Assembly: GCA_003508005.1 (NCBI GenBank)
Contig: DNUE01000067.1
Coordinates: forward strand, 93,472 to 157,471
Reading direction: 5' to 3'
DNA length: 64,000 bases
From: Desulfobulbaceae bacterium
GTDB taxonomy: Bacteria; Desulfobacterota; Desulfobulbia; Desulfobulbales; Desulfobulbaceae
Shown here: in pieces, positions 8,114 to 16,173 of the stretch
Layout of the letters: the number at the start of each line of letters is the position of its first letter
Numbering within the stretch: position 1 is the first letter of the stretch
Position numbers and translations under genes: made by a program
The notes under the pieces: model-generated
Told to the model about the DNA's origin: nothing
Seen by the model: only the letters and a program-made list of their open reading frames with translations
Database searches by the model: none

Positions 8114-8956
8114 ATGAATAGAACACGCACATTTTTCCTGATGGTCTCGCTGACCGTCCTCTTTGTCGTTGTTGGCGGAGCCGTCGGGGGTCGCGAGGGG
8201 TCTGTCCTGGCTTTTCTTGTTGCCGCGGCAATGAACTTTTTCTCATACTGGTTCAGCGACAAAATGATCCTGAAACGCTATGCGGCTTCGCAGGTAGGCC
8301 CGGAGGATCAGCCACGCCTGTATGGCATTGTTGCTCAGTTGGCCCAGAATGCAGGTTTGCCTATGCCGAAGGTTTTCGTCATTCCCGAGCGCAATCCGAA
8401 TGCCTTCGCAACCGGCCGAAATCCTGAACATGCGGCTGTTGCCGCGACAGAGGGAATACTGAAAATCCTTGATGATGACGAGCTGTCGGGAGTGATGGCG
8501 CATGAACTGGCACATGTGAAGCATCGCGACATCCTCACCGGCACAATCGCCGCGACATTTGCCGGGGCGATAGCCATGCTCGGACAGTTTGCTCGTTTTG
8601 GGGTTGGAAATCGAGATCGGCGGGGCAATCCCCTGGGAACAATGCTTATTTTGATCGGGGCGCCTCTTGGTGCCATGTTGATTCGCATGGCTGTTTCCCG
8701 GGCAAGGGAATATGCGGCAGACGCGGGAGGGGCAGAAATCAGCGGGAAGCCTCTGGCGCTTGCAAGCGCTCTCGGAAAACTGCAGCGGGGCGTGCAGATG
8801 GTCCCCCTGACGCGGGGAAATCCGGCGCATTCACATATGTTCATCATGAACCCCTTTTTCGGGGGTCTGCAAAAGCTGTTTTCAACTCATCCGCCTGCGG
8901 AAGAGCGGATCAGGCGGTTGCGGTTTCTTGCCGAAAAAGAAGGCAGTATGTCGTAA
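8114..8956 (+). CDS. htpX: HtpX zinc protease homologue (membrane-protein quality control)
   Basis: The 280-residue length and architecture fit HtpX: two N-terminal membrane helices (about 7-27 and 30-48), the gluzincin motif HELAHVKHRD from about residue 130, two central hydrophobic helices, and the third zinc ligand in SRAREYAADAGGA. HtpX is an inner-membrane metalloprotease facing the cytoplasm that clips misfolded membrane proteins alongside FtsH. The perfect sigma-70 promoter upstream suggests constant, strong expression. It is followed by the broken kbp gene and a DUF533 gene on the same strand, a set often stress-associated. Confidence 0.92.
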   Translation: MNRTRTFFLMVSLTVLFVVVGGAVGGREGSVLAFLVAAAMNFFSYWFSDKMILKRYAASQVGPEDQPRLYGIVAQLAQNAGLPMPKVFVIPERNPNAFATGRNPEHAAVAATEGILKILDDDELSGVMAHELAHVKHRDILTGTIAATFAGAIAMLGQFARFGVGNRDRRGNPLGTMLILIGAPLGAMLIRMAVSRAREYAADAGGAEISGKPLALASALGKLQRGVQMVPLTRGNPAHSHMFIMNPFFGGLQKLFSTHPPAEERIRRLRFLAEKEGSMS

Positions 8957-9033
8957 GGAGTGAGGGTTTCATTGCCCAAGGGAACTCTGCAAAGTGAGGG
9001 GCAACATAATCACAGTACAAATAGGAGTGCATC

Positions 9034-9465
9034 ATGGGACTGTTTGATTTTGTGAAGGAGATCGGAAAGAAGGTGTTCAACCGCGAAGAAGAGGCGGCTG
9101 AATAAATCAAGAAGCACATCGAAACGAGCAACCCGGGCATTTCCGGCCTGGGGGTCAACTTCGCTAAGGGAGTGGTTTCGCTTTCAGGGCAGGCGGCCAG
9201 CGCGGAAGCCATGGAGAAGGCAGTGCTCATGGCGGGCAACGTGCAGGGGGTTGCCGAAGTCAAAATCGATGTACTGGAGACCCCGCCGATCCAGGAGAAG
9301 GTTGAATACTACATCATCAAGAAGGGAGATACCCTGTCTGCCATTGCCAAGCAATTTTACGGAAAAGGGAGCGAGTATCCCAGGATTTTCGAGGCCAACC
9401 GGGAGGTCATCAAGGACGCGAACCTGATTTATCCCGGCCAGAAAATCCGCATCCCTCTTGGCTGA
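9034..9465 (+). pseudogene. kbp: Kbp/YgaU-type BON-LysM protein interrupted by TAA
   Basis: The frame starts at ATG 9034 with MGLFDFVKEIGKKVFN, the same opening as the E. coli K+-binding protein Kbp (YgaU), and after GGAG at sensible distance. It meets TAA at 9103-9105 (codon 24) and then continues in the same frame without other interruption through a BON domain (about codons 25-80) and a C-terminal LysM domain (KKGDTLSAIAKQFYG...IYPGQKIRIPLG) to 9465. Restoring one base would give a 143-residue protein of normal length. Either this is a recent nonsense mutation, a sequencing error, or the C-terminal LysM part is made from a GTG at 9172. TAA is not a selenocysteine or pyrrolysine codon. Confidence 0.8.
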
Positions 9466-9559
9466 AGCGTACAGGAAATTGATTTTCATGGCCGGATCGT
9501 CAGGTCAGGGCCAGCTGAGGAAAGGACAATGTAACCTTGGGAATGCAGGAGGATAGTAA

Positions 9560-10387
9560 ATGAATATCAGCGATCTCTTGGGAGCCATGGTGCAATCCGG
9601 CATGGCGCCTTCATCCAATCAGCGGTTGCAGAACGCTTTGGGTGGCGGCAGAGGCGGCAGCGGAAATCTTATGGAAAGCCTGGGCGGCCTGCTCGGCGGG
9701 CAGAAGGGAGGAGGCGGCCTGGGTGACCTCCTTTCCCGGGCGCAAGGCGGTGGCGGCGGAGGAGGTCTGGGCGGCCTGCTCGGGGATGTATTGAATCAGG
9801 CCGGGCAGGCGACGGGGGGCAGGCAAAACCTGGCCCTCGGCGGCTTGGGGGCCTTGGTCGGTTCGCTTCTGGGCGGTGGCGGCAAATCAGTGGGTGGCGC
9901 CCTGGGCGGGGGAGTGATGGCTCTTCTCGGGGCGATGGCTTTCAAGGCCCTGCAAGGCAGTGGTCAGAGCAGCGGACGGTTGCCCCTGGGCCTCCGGGAG
10001 CCAGAAACCGAGACCGACCAGCAGGAACTGGATCAGCAAACCGAATTCGTGTTCAAGGCAATGATCAACGCGGCCAAGGCGGACGGCCAAATCGACAAGC
10101 AGGAGGTCCAGCGCATCGCCGGTAAGTTGCAGGAGGTCGGGGCGGATGCGGAAGATCAGCGCTATGTCCTAACGGAGATGCAGAAACCCCCGGAAACCGA
10201 GAAGCTGATTTCTGCGGTCAGGGGCCGGCCGGAATTGGCTGCCCAGATCTACGCCGCTTCGCTTATGGCAATCGAGGTGGATACGCCGGCGGAGAAAGCC
10301 TATTTGGCGAGGTTGGCTTCCGGCGTGGGGCTCACGCCGGAGGTAACTAGGCGCATCGAGCAAATGGTCGGGCTGCAGCCTGTCTGA
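9560..10387 (+). CDS. DUF533 / TerB-like protein (YebE family)
   Basis: The first 130 residues are glycine- and leucine-rich low complexity (GGGGLGDLLSRAQ, GGLLGDVL), with a hydrophobic stretch near residues 90-135 (GGLGALVGSLLGG, GGGVMALLGAMAF) that may insert in a membrane. Residues 160-275 are the DUF533 region, an all-helical TerB-like fold with acidic turns (NAAKADGQIDKQEVQRI). E. coli YebE, the best-known member, is an inner-membrane protein of the Cpx envelope-stress response; its function is unknown. AGGAGG stands before the ATG. Its position after htpX and kbp fits an envelope-stress cluster. Confidence 0.8.
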   Translation: MNISDLLGAMVQSGMAPSSNQRLQNALGGGRGGSGNLMESLGGLLGGQKGGGGLGDLLSRAQGGGGGGGLGGLLGDVLNQAGQATGGRQNLALGGLGALVGSLLGGGGKSVGGALGGGVMALLGAMAFKALQGSGQSSGRLPLGLREPETETDQQELDQQTEFVFKAMINAAKADGQIDKQEVQRIAGKLQEVGADAEDQRYVLTEMQKPPETEKLISAVRGRPELAAQIYAASLMAIEVDTPAEKAYLARLASGVGLTPEVTRRIEQMVGLQPV

Positions 10388-10404
10388 GCGGCATCCGCAA
10401 CAGT

Positions 10405-10444
10405 CGATGGACGGCCATCCCTTAAAGGGGGTTGCCGTTCATCG
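10405..10444. terminator. Bidirectional hairpin between convergent genes
   Basis: CGATGGACGGC (10405-10415) pairs with GCCGTTCATCG (10434-10444), with one mismatch or wobble, and encloses a second small palindrome CCCTTAAAGGG. It sits in the 69 bases between the stop codons of the DUF533 gene and elbB, where a shared terminator is expected. Confidence 0.5.
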
Positions 10445-10456
10445 CATCTCTTTCCC

Positions 10457-11116
10457 TTAACGCACGCACATCTCCAGGACGGCCTTGACCAGATTTTCCG
10501 CGCCGTTGCCGATCTCGTCGACCCGGGACTCGAGCATGTAGCAGGGGGTGGTGACGATCTTGTTGGTGCGGTCCACGGTGATTTCGCCTTGTGCCGTTGA
10601 AGTGTGGCGCGCGCCCATGGTGGCGAGGTCCTGCGCGGTTCCCTGGTCCTGGCCGGTGGTGAGTTCCACCGCACCGAGCACCCGGGCCAGGATCACCGGG
10701 GCGATGCACAAGGCGCCAATGGGTTTGCCTGCGGCGTGCATGGCCTTGACGATGCGGGCGACGTCATCATTAACCCTGCACTGCGGGCCCTCGAGGGCAT
10801 AGGTGCAGAGGTTCTTGGCCACGCCGACCCCGCCCGGGAAGATCAGGGCGTCGAAGTCTTCCTTCCTGAACTGTTTGATATCCTTGATTTTCCCTCGGGC
10901 GATGCGTGCCGACTCGACCAGGACGTTGCGCTCTTCATTCATCACTTTACCGGTGAGATGGTTGAGGACATGGTGCTGAGGGATGTCCGGGGCAAAGCAT
11001 TGGAACTCGGCCCCGTGCTTGTGGATGGCCCACAGGGTGAGCGTTGCCTCGTGGATTTCCGAACCGTCACGGTGCCCGCAGCCGGCCAGAACCACCGCGA
11101 TCATTTTTTTCTGCAT
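10457..11116 (-). CDS. elbB: ElbB, DJ-1/PfpI-family glyoxalase
   Basis: The 219-residue protein matches ElbB along its length: VVLAGCGHRDGSEIHEA at the N-terminus, the acidic residue of the triad near GSEIHE, FPGGVGVAKNL, and the nucleophile Cys in GALCIAPV. ElbB belongs to the DJ-1/PfpI superfamily; it has weak glyoxalase III activity and was linked genetically to isoprenoid production in E. coli. It is the last gene of a minus-strand run and starts 26 bases after hpt ends. Confidence 0.9.
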   Translation of the reverse strand: MQKKMIAVVLAGCGHRDGSEIHEATLTLWAIHKHGAEFQCFAPDIPQHHVLNHLTGKVMNEERNVLVESARIARGKIKDIKQFRKEDFDALIFPGGVGVAKNLCTYALEGPQCRVNDDVARIVKAMHAAGKPIGALCIAPVILARVLGAVELTTGQDQGTAQDLATMGARHTSTAQGEITVDRTNKIVTTPCYMLESRVDEIGNGAENLVKAVLEMCVR

Positions 11117-11142
11117 GACGATCCTCCTTGTACAAGTTTTTG

Positions 11143-11661
11143 CTAAGGGAAGCTGAGGCTGTAGATTTCCGGAAGGTAGCGGTACTGCTCGGCAAAGTCC
11201 AGGCCGTAGCCAACCAGGAATCCGTCCTCGGCAAAGCCGACATAGTCAAGTGGCACCTCGGTTTGCCGCCGCTCCTTCTTGTCGATGAGGGCGCAGATCC
11301 TGACGGATGCCGCCTGCCTGTCCTTGAAGCGTTCGCTGAGCCAGGCAAGGGTGGTGCCGGTGTCCACGATGTCCTCGACCAGGAGGACATGCCTGTCCCG
11401 GAGGTCGAGTTCGACATCCTTGGCCAGCCGGATGGTGCCGGAGGAAGAGTCGCTCTGGCCATAGCTGGCGACACGGATGAAATCGATCTGATGGGGAATA
11501 GTGACCGCGCGGACCAGGTCGGCCAGAAAGATGAAGGCGCCGTTGAGGACGCCGATCAGCACCAGGTCCTTGCCGGCGTAGTCCGAGGAAATCCGGGCAC
11601 CGAGCGCGCTGACGGTTGCGCGGAGCTGTTCTCTGCTGATTACAAGGTGTCGGTCTGCCAT
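11143..11661 (-). CDS. hpt: Hypoxanthine phosphoribosyltransferase
   Basis: This purine-salvage enzyme joins hypoxanthine (and guanine) to PRPP. The PRPP-binding motif VLLVEDIVDTGTTL, the PPi loop region VLNGAFIFLADL and the base-contacting tail (VGFAEDGFLVGYGLD) are all in place. I use the ATG at 11661 (MADRHLV), which has GGAG eight bases before it, rather than the first in-frame start nine codons upstream. It lies between metV and elbB with 87 and 26 bases on either side, so it is probably co-transcribed. Confidence 0.92.
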   Translation of the reverse strand: MADRHLVISREQLRATVSALGARISSDYAGKDLVLIGVLNGAFIFLADLVRAVTIPHQIDFIRVASYGQSDSSSGTIRLAKDVELDLRDRHVLLVEDIVDTGTTLAWLSERFKDRQAASVRICALIDKKERRQTEVPLDYVGFAEDGFLVGYGLDFAEQYRYLPEIYSLSFP

Positions 11662-11748
11662 AGATATCTCCGGTGAAGGACGGAACACATTGGCATGGGT
11701 GTCTGCCAGCGCATATCCCTCCTTCGAGGGATGCCGCAGAATTCTCCC

Positions 11749-12417
11749 TTAGAGGGTCAGATCGCCGCGGGTCTGCTTGCGGGGTCCGCCGTGCCCGGAC
11801 GCAGACCAGTCCCGGATGGGCGATGCGATGCGCATTTCCTCCAGCCGGCCCAGGCGGCCCATGCGGTCGTAGATCATCTGCCAGACGCAGTCCACCTCCT
11901 GGTTTATTTCGCAGCGGCCGTTTACTGAGCCGCCGCAAGGGCCGTTCATCAGGCTTTTGGCGCAGCGCGCCACCGGACACAGGCCGCCAGTCAGGTGCAA
12001 AATGCAGTTGCCGCAGCCTGCGCATTGCTCGCGCCATACGCCCTGCTCGGCCGAGCCGCCGAGAAAAGTGGTGTTCAGGGCCGGGTAGACATGGTCCGCG
12101 GGCCGCAGGTTGGCGATGAAGTTGACGCCGACGCCGCAGGCGGTGGAAAGAATGGCGTCGTACCGGCCCTGCCACTGATCAATGGCGTCGATGTATTCCT
12201 TGTCGCACTGCCGCACCAAGGATCCCTCGATCACCTCGGCCCGGCGGCCGTTCTTCTTCAGACCCAGACGCAGCAGAGAGGCCAGGATCTCCGCTTCCCG
12301 CTCGCCGCCGGCGGAGCAGACGGTAACGCAGCCTCGGCAGGCCAGTACGAGAATCTTTTTGCACTCCTTGACCATGTCCAGTATTTCCGCCAAGGGTTTG
12401 CGTTCAGCGACAATCAT
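11749..12417 (-). CDS. metV: MetV-type methylene-H4folate reductase partner (zinc/Fe-S protein)
   Basis: The first 110 residues are an alpha/beta domain with a Cys pair near a strand end (LACRGCVTVC). The C-terminal half has the dense Cys region of the methylenetetrahydrofolate-reductase C-terminal family (EQCAGCGNCILHLTGG, CPVARCAKSLMNGPCGG, GRCEINQEVDC). In acetogens MetV pairs with the flavoprotein MetF to reduce methylene-H4folate in the Wood-Ljungdahl pathway and can receive electrons from Hdr/Mvh-type modules. Here it is in line with mvhD and hdrC. metF itself is not in the window. I start at the ATG 12417 after GGAG; an in-frame GTG lies four codons upstream. Confidence 0.85.
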   Translation of the reverse strand: MIVAERKPLAEILDMVKECKKILVLACRGCVTVCSAGGEREAEILASLLRLGLKKNGRRAEVIEGSLVRQCDKEYIDAIDQWQGRYDAILSTACGVGVNFIANLRPADHVYPALNTTFLGGSAEQGVWREQCAGCGNCILHLTGGLCPVARCAKSLMNGPCGGSVNGRCEINQEVDCVWQMIYDRMGRLGRLEEMRIASPIRDWSASGHGGPRKQTRGDLTL

Positions 12418-12503
12418 GTGCAACTCCACTCAGATTAAAAGAACTATCTCGAAATTTGTTGGTTCATAGGACGGGTAGAGCAAGGCGAAACCCATCGTTC
12501 CGT

Positions 12504-12911
12504 TCAAAACGGGCTGGGGCCCAGCCGCCTGATCCGCTCGTTCATCTCCCGGGCGATGTTAATGAACTCCGGGTGCAGGCCGCGATCCAGGTGATACATG
12601 GCCACCCGCTCCGGCTCCACCGCCAGTTCAACCAGGGCCTGCTTGACCGCCGCAACCCGTTTGGCCGCCCGCTGGCTGCCCTTGATGTTGTGGCAGGCGT
12701 CGGCAGGGCAGCCGACCACGTATACCCCGTCCGCGCCGTCCTCAAAGGCCTTGAGCAGGGTGATTTCCTGCAGTTTGCCGGTGCAGGGAACCCGGCAAAT
12801 CCGGATGTTTTCGGGAAAACCAAGCTGCTGCAGTTCATTGCCGGCCTCGGTGCAGCTTTGCTGGGAGGTGTAGTGACAGCTGAACAGCCTGATATCCGGG
12901 GTAAAATTCAT
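12504..12911 (-). CDS. mvhD: MvhD-like hydrogenase/heterodisulfide reductase iron-sulfur subunit
   Basis: The 135-residue protein has the MvhD/FlpD Cys layout: C-x(8)-C in SCHYTSQQSC, VPCTGKLQ and VGCPADACHN, which hold one 2Fe-2S cluster. MvhD passes electrons between a hydrogenase or formate dehydrogenase and HdrA in flavin-bifurcating complexes. It sits 15 bases after hdrC and 86 before metV, which suggests an electron relay towards MetV. HdrA and a hydrogenase are not encoded nearby. The ATG at 12911 follows GGAG at six bases. Confidence 0.85.
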   Translation of the reverse strand: MNFTPDIRLFSCHYTSQQSCTEAGNELQQLGFPENIRICRVPCTGKLQEITLLKAFEDGADGVYVVGCPADACHNIKGSQRAAKRVAAVKQALVELAVEPERVAMYHLDRGLHPEFINIAREMNERIRRLGPSPF

Positions 12912-12926
12912 GGTCATCTCCACAGG

Positions 12927-13490
12927 TTAGTGCACGCCGCAGGCCACGAGCAGCCGCTCGTCCTCGGACTCGTTCAGGATTATGGCCTGGGCCGGGCACT
13001 CTGCCACGCAGATGCCGCAGGCCCGGCATTCCTCAACGTCGATGACCGCCACCCCGCCGCCGTCGATTTTCGGAATCGACCAGGGGCAGACCCGGACGCA
13101 GGTGAGGCAGGCCACGCAGAGGTCGCGCTGGACCTCTGCTGCCTTGCCCTTGGCCACCAGCTGTTCTTTGGTGACATATCCTTTGCGCAGGGCCAGGGCG
13201 GTCAGGGCCTTCATGATCTCGGCAAAACGGACATCCTGCGGGCAGACAAACACGCAGCTGCGGCAACCGGAGCAGTACCAGAGCAGATCTGAGGAAAGCA
13301 GCCTTTCCGCAAGGCCCATGCGGACCATGTGAAGGATCTTGCGCGGATCGAAATCCGGGATCGCCTGACTCACCGGGCAGATGCCGGAGCAGGCGCCGCA
13401 GGAATAGCAGCTGTTGAGATGTTCGCCGCCGGGCTGAGCAATCACTTCGGCGCTGAACGAGGGATAGGTTTCTGTTTTTTTCTTGGCCAT
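12927..13490 (-). CDS. hdrC: HdrC-like protein with four 4Fe-4S motifs
   Basis: The 187-residue protein carries four classical 4Fe-4S Cys motifs in two pairs. The first pair, CYSCGACSGICP and CSGCRSCVFVCP, separated by about 40 residues, is the HdrC-type dicluster domain. The second pair, CVACLTCVRVCP and CRACGICVAECP, is a bacterial ferredoxin domain. HdrC normally links HdrB and HdrA in heterodisulfide reductase; here the extra ferredoxin domain suggests a longer wire feeding MvhD and MetV. It is the first gene of the redox cluster. The ATG at 13490 fits the domain start; upstream in-frame codons to 13610 look non-coding. Confidence 0.85.
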   Translation of the reverse strand: MAKKKTETYPSFSAEVIAQPGGEHLNSCYSCGACSGICPVSQAIPDFDPRKILHMVRMGLAERLLSSDLLWYCSGCRSCVFVCPQDVRFAEIMKALTALALRKGYVTKEQLVAKGKAAEVQRDLCVACLTCVRVCPWSIPKIDGGGVAVIDVEECRACGICVAECPAQAIILNESEDERLLVACGVH

Positions 13491-13643
13491 TCGTCCACCA
13501 GTCGGCAGAATAAGATGGTTCAATCTACGACGGTTGCCTGGGTCGCGGATTGCGGAAAAAATTACACGGCAAACCCGGACCGGTAGTAAAAGTATACCGT
13601 GGTCAGGCAATGAAATGAAATATTTTTTATACTTGAAGGACAG

Positions 13644-13688
13644 AAAAAAATCAAGGTGAGGCAGAACGGGGCTGGTTTGCCCGTCCTG
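13644..13688 (-). terminator. Probable terminator downstream of the amidohydrolase gene
   Basis: On the minus strand CAGGACGGG (13688-13680) can pair with CCCGTTCTG (13670-13662), with one G-U, and a run of seven Ts follows at 13650-13644. The 11-base gap between stem and T run is longer than usual. Confidence 0.4.
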
Positions 13689-13741
13689 TTATAGCCGTGC
13701 TGTAATCGGTTTGTGCTTTTCTGCAGAGGAGCGGCCGCGGA

Positions 13742-14542
13742 TCAGACCGTCTGGAGGAGGCGCGCCGCGTTTTCCCTGGTGATCCTGGCAAACAGCGCCG
13801 GTTCCAGGTCAAGGCCGCGCAGCAGTTCCAGAGCGGCGTGCTGGTCCGCCCAAGGCGAGTCCGAACCGAAGAGAAGATAGTCAGCCGGGTGGCTGGTGAG
13901 CATCTGCCGGGCGGTTTCCGGGTCAAGAAAATCAAGGGAATAAGAGATATCCATATAGATCGGGAGGCCGATGAGCCGCCTCTGAACCTCGTCCCAGTGG
14001 TCCCAGGCGCCGAGATGGGTAGTGATCAGCTTGAGTTCGGGAAAGCGCTCGATCACCTTGCGGATGCGTACCGGGTCGCAGACAAGGGGCGTGCGGGGAT
14101 AGGCGATGTCAAAGCCAGTGTGCATCACCACCAGCAGGTTGTGGCGGATGAGGGACTCGTACAGGGGGGTTAGCCGTTCCTCGTCCAGGGCGAAGCCCTG
14201 ATAGTAGGGATGGAGCTTGATTCCCGGGAACCCTGCCTCGGCAATCTGCCGGATTTCGTCGGCGATCTGCTCCGACTTGGGATGCACCGAGGGCAGGGGA
14301 AGAAGCCGTTCGCTGCGGACCTTCTGCGACCAGTCGAGGATGGACCGGAAATGCTGCGGCCGGGTGGCGATGGAGCAGATGACGCTGCGCTCAATTCCCG
14401 CCCGGTCCATGGAACGGAGCAGGTCGGCGGCCGTGCCGTTCAGGAAGGCCTTGACGTTGCCCTCCTCCTCAAGAAAAGGGATGGCCCGGGCAGCGAGCTC
14501 ATCCGGAAAAGCGTGGGTGTGGAAATCAACGATGCCGCTCAT
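13742..14542 (-). CDS. Amidohydrolase family 2 metal-dependent hydrolase
   Basis: The 266-residue protein is a TIM-barrel amidohydrolase of the ACMSD-like group: H-x-H in IVDFHTHAFPD, KLHPYYQGF, MHTGFD, TTHLGAWDHW and the catalytic Asp in LFGSDSPWAD. Members hydrolyse or decarboxylate varied small molecules, so the substrate cannot be given. The frame is open far upstream, but that part is only the shadow of pgpA; the ATG at 14542 overlaps the pgpA stop as ATGA, so translation is coupled. It is the last gene of the def-fmt-larC-pgpA run. Confidence 0.85.
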   Translation of the reverse strand: MSGIVDFHTHAFPDELAARAIPFLEEEGNVKAFLNGTAADLLRSMDRAGIERSVICSIATRPQHFRSILDWSQKVRSERLLPLPSVHPKSEQIADEIRQIAEAGFPGIKLHPYYQGFALDEERLTPLYESLIRHNLLVVMHTGFDIAYPRTPLVCDPVRIRKVIERFPELKLITTHLGAWDHWDEVQRRLIGLPIYMDISYSLDFLDPETARQMLTSHPADYLLFGSDSPWADQHAALELLRGLDLEPALFARITRENAARLLQTV

Positions 14543-14994
14543 GGCAGTAAATATCTCCAAACTATCTGCAGCAGCAGGAGCGAGTACAGTCCGGCTACGA
14601 CGTCGTCGAGCATGATTCCGAGACCTCCGTGGATATGGCGATCCAGCCAGCCAGCCGGAAAGGGTTTGAGAATGTCGAAGAGCCGGAAAAAGAGGAAGCC
14701 GAGTAGCACTGCTCCCGGGTGATGCGGGGCGGCGAGCAGGGCCAGCATCTGGCCGACGATTTCGTCCACTACCACCAGTCCCGGATCTGCCCGGTCGATG
14801 ATTTTTTCCGCCGAACCGGCGCAGAGGGTGCCGACAACAAAGAGCGCGGCGATCACGCTCAGGTAGGGGAGAACAGCTAGGTTGCGCAGGGCGAACCACA
14901 GGGCCACCCCCACCAGCGAGCCCCAGGTGCCAGGTGCCCTGGGCAGGTAACCGGCGCCGCCGCCTGTGGCGATAAACAGGATCAGGCGGTCCAT
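14539..14994 (-). CDS. pgpA: Phosphatidylglycerophosphatase A
   Basis: The 151-residue integral membrane enzyme removes phosphate from phosphatidylglycerol-phosphate. It shows the PgpA signature: ATGGGAGYLPRAPGTWGS at the N-terminus, VVVDEIVGQMLAL with catalytic acidic residues, FRLFDILKPFPAGWLDR and GGLGIMLDDVVAG. Hydrophobic helices fill about residues 18-45, 75-105 and 130-148. It overlaps the amidohydrolase by four bases and follows larC by three bases. Confidence 0.92.
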   Translation of the reverse strand: MDRLILFIATGGGAGYLPRAPGTWGSLVGVALWFALRNLAVLPYLSVIAALFVVGTLCAGSAEKIIDRADPGLVVVDEIVGQMLALLAAPHHPGAVLLGFLFFRLFDILKPFPAGWLDRHIHGGLGIMLDDVVAGLYSLLLLQIVWRYLLP

Positions 14995-14997
14995 AGG

Positions 14998-16173
14998 TCA
15001 GGAGACGTTGCTGTTGCCGGCGCAACGGCTAACTTCTTCGTAGACCAGCCGGATCGGAACGCCATGCGCCGCAGCCAGGCGCCTGCATTCCTCGTATTCC
15101 GGGGTGATAACGACCCCCGTCGGGGTGCTGATTTTCTTGCCCCGGACCGTGCCCCATTTGGTCTGCAGGGTTACGATCTCCCGGGGCAGGGTGCGGCGCT
15201 GCTCGCTGTGACAGCGCAGGCCGATGGCGCTGGTTTCGCTGAGCAGGATTATTTTGGCCGCCTCGCTGCCCGCCGGGGTGCTGATCACCCGGACCAGGAA
15301 GCCGGGCCGGCCTTTTTTCATCTGGACCGGCATCAGCAGGACATCCAGGGCACCGGCCTGCAGGAGCTTTTCCGCAACATAGGGCCAGCTTTCCGGGCTC
15401 CAGTCGTCCAATGCGGTTTCTATGACCTCCACCTGCTGGGCCTCGGCGGGAGCATATTCTTCGCCGATGAGCAGCCTGAGCAGGTTGGGCTGGCCGTCGC
15501 TTCTTTTTCTGCTGCCGGCGCCATAGCCGGTTTCGGTCAACAGCATGGGCGGCAGGGGGCCGAATCCCTCTGCCAGGGTCCGGACCAGGGCCGCGCCGGT
15601 CGGGGTCACCAACTCCTGGTCAATCTCATCGCCGTAGACAGGGACACCGCGCAGCAGGGCACAGACTGCCGGTGCGGGCAGCGGCAGCCGGCCGTGCGCG
15701 CAGTCGGTCCAGCCCCGGGGCATGGGCAGGGGTGAGCAGAAAAGTTTGTCAATGGAGAGGAGGTGCAGACCACGCACCGCGCCGACAATATCGATCAGGG
15801 CATCCGCCGCGCCTACTTCATGGAAATGCACCTCGGATATCGCGCAGCCGTGTACCTCGGCCTCGGCCTCGGCCAGGCGGAGAAAGACCGCCAGAGACTT
15901 CTCGCGCACCACTGGGGAAAGACCGCTTTTGTTCAGGATCGTTTCAATCTCCGGCAGGTGGCGAGGTGGCTGAAGGTTGTCCACCAGGACCGCGACCCGG
16001 GTTGCCCGCAGCGGAGATTCCATTGTCCGGTCGATATCCAGGCGGCAGCCCTTCAAGCCGAGCGCGGGCACGAGTGCGTGCAGCTCGGCGGCAGGGAGGC
16101 CGGCATCGACCAGCGCGCCCAGCAGCATGTCGCCGCTGATCCCGGAAAAGCAGTCTAGATAGGCGATGTTCAT
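14998..16173 (-). CDS. larC: LarC, nickel insertion for the nickel-pincer cofactor
   Basis: The 391-residue protein is a one-piece LarC, starting MNIAYLDCFSGISGDM, with EVHFHEVGAADALIDIVG and a C-terminal part that in some lactobacilli needs a frameshift to be made. LarC is a CTP-dependent nickel insertase that finishes the pincer cofactor of lactate racemase and related enzymes. The partners LarB, LarE and LarA are not in the window. Its start codon shares one base with the fmt stop (TGATG), so it is coupled to fmt. Confidence 0.9.
   Translation of the reverse strand: MNIAYLDCFSGISGDMLLGALVDAGLPAAELHALVPALGLKGCRLDIDRTMESPLRATRVAVLVDNLQPPRHLPEIETILNKSGLSPVVREKSLAVFLRLAEAEAEVHGCAISEVHFHEVGAADALIDIVGAVRGLHLLSIDKLFCSPLPMPRGWTDCAHGRLPLPAPAVCALLRGVPVYGDEIDQELVTPTGAALVRTLAEGFGPLPPMLLTETGYGAGSRKRSDGQPNLLRLLIGEEYAPAEAQQVEVIETALDDWSPESWPYVAEKLLQAGALDVLLMPVQMKKGRPGFLVRVISTPAGSEAAKIILLSETSAIGLRCHSEQRRTLPREIVTLQTKWGTVRGKKISTPTGVVITPEYEECRRLAAAHGVPIRLVYEEVSRCAGNSNVS

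Noticed and set aside
9760..9800. Repeated glycine codons in the DUF533 gene as a tandem DNA repeat
   Set aside because: Units are irregular at the DNA level; this is protein low complexity rather than a repeat array.
14545..15025. Upstream extension of the amidohydrolase frame to 427 codons
   Set aside because: The extra part is Arg/Pro-rich shadow of pgpA; the conserved domain starts at 14542.
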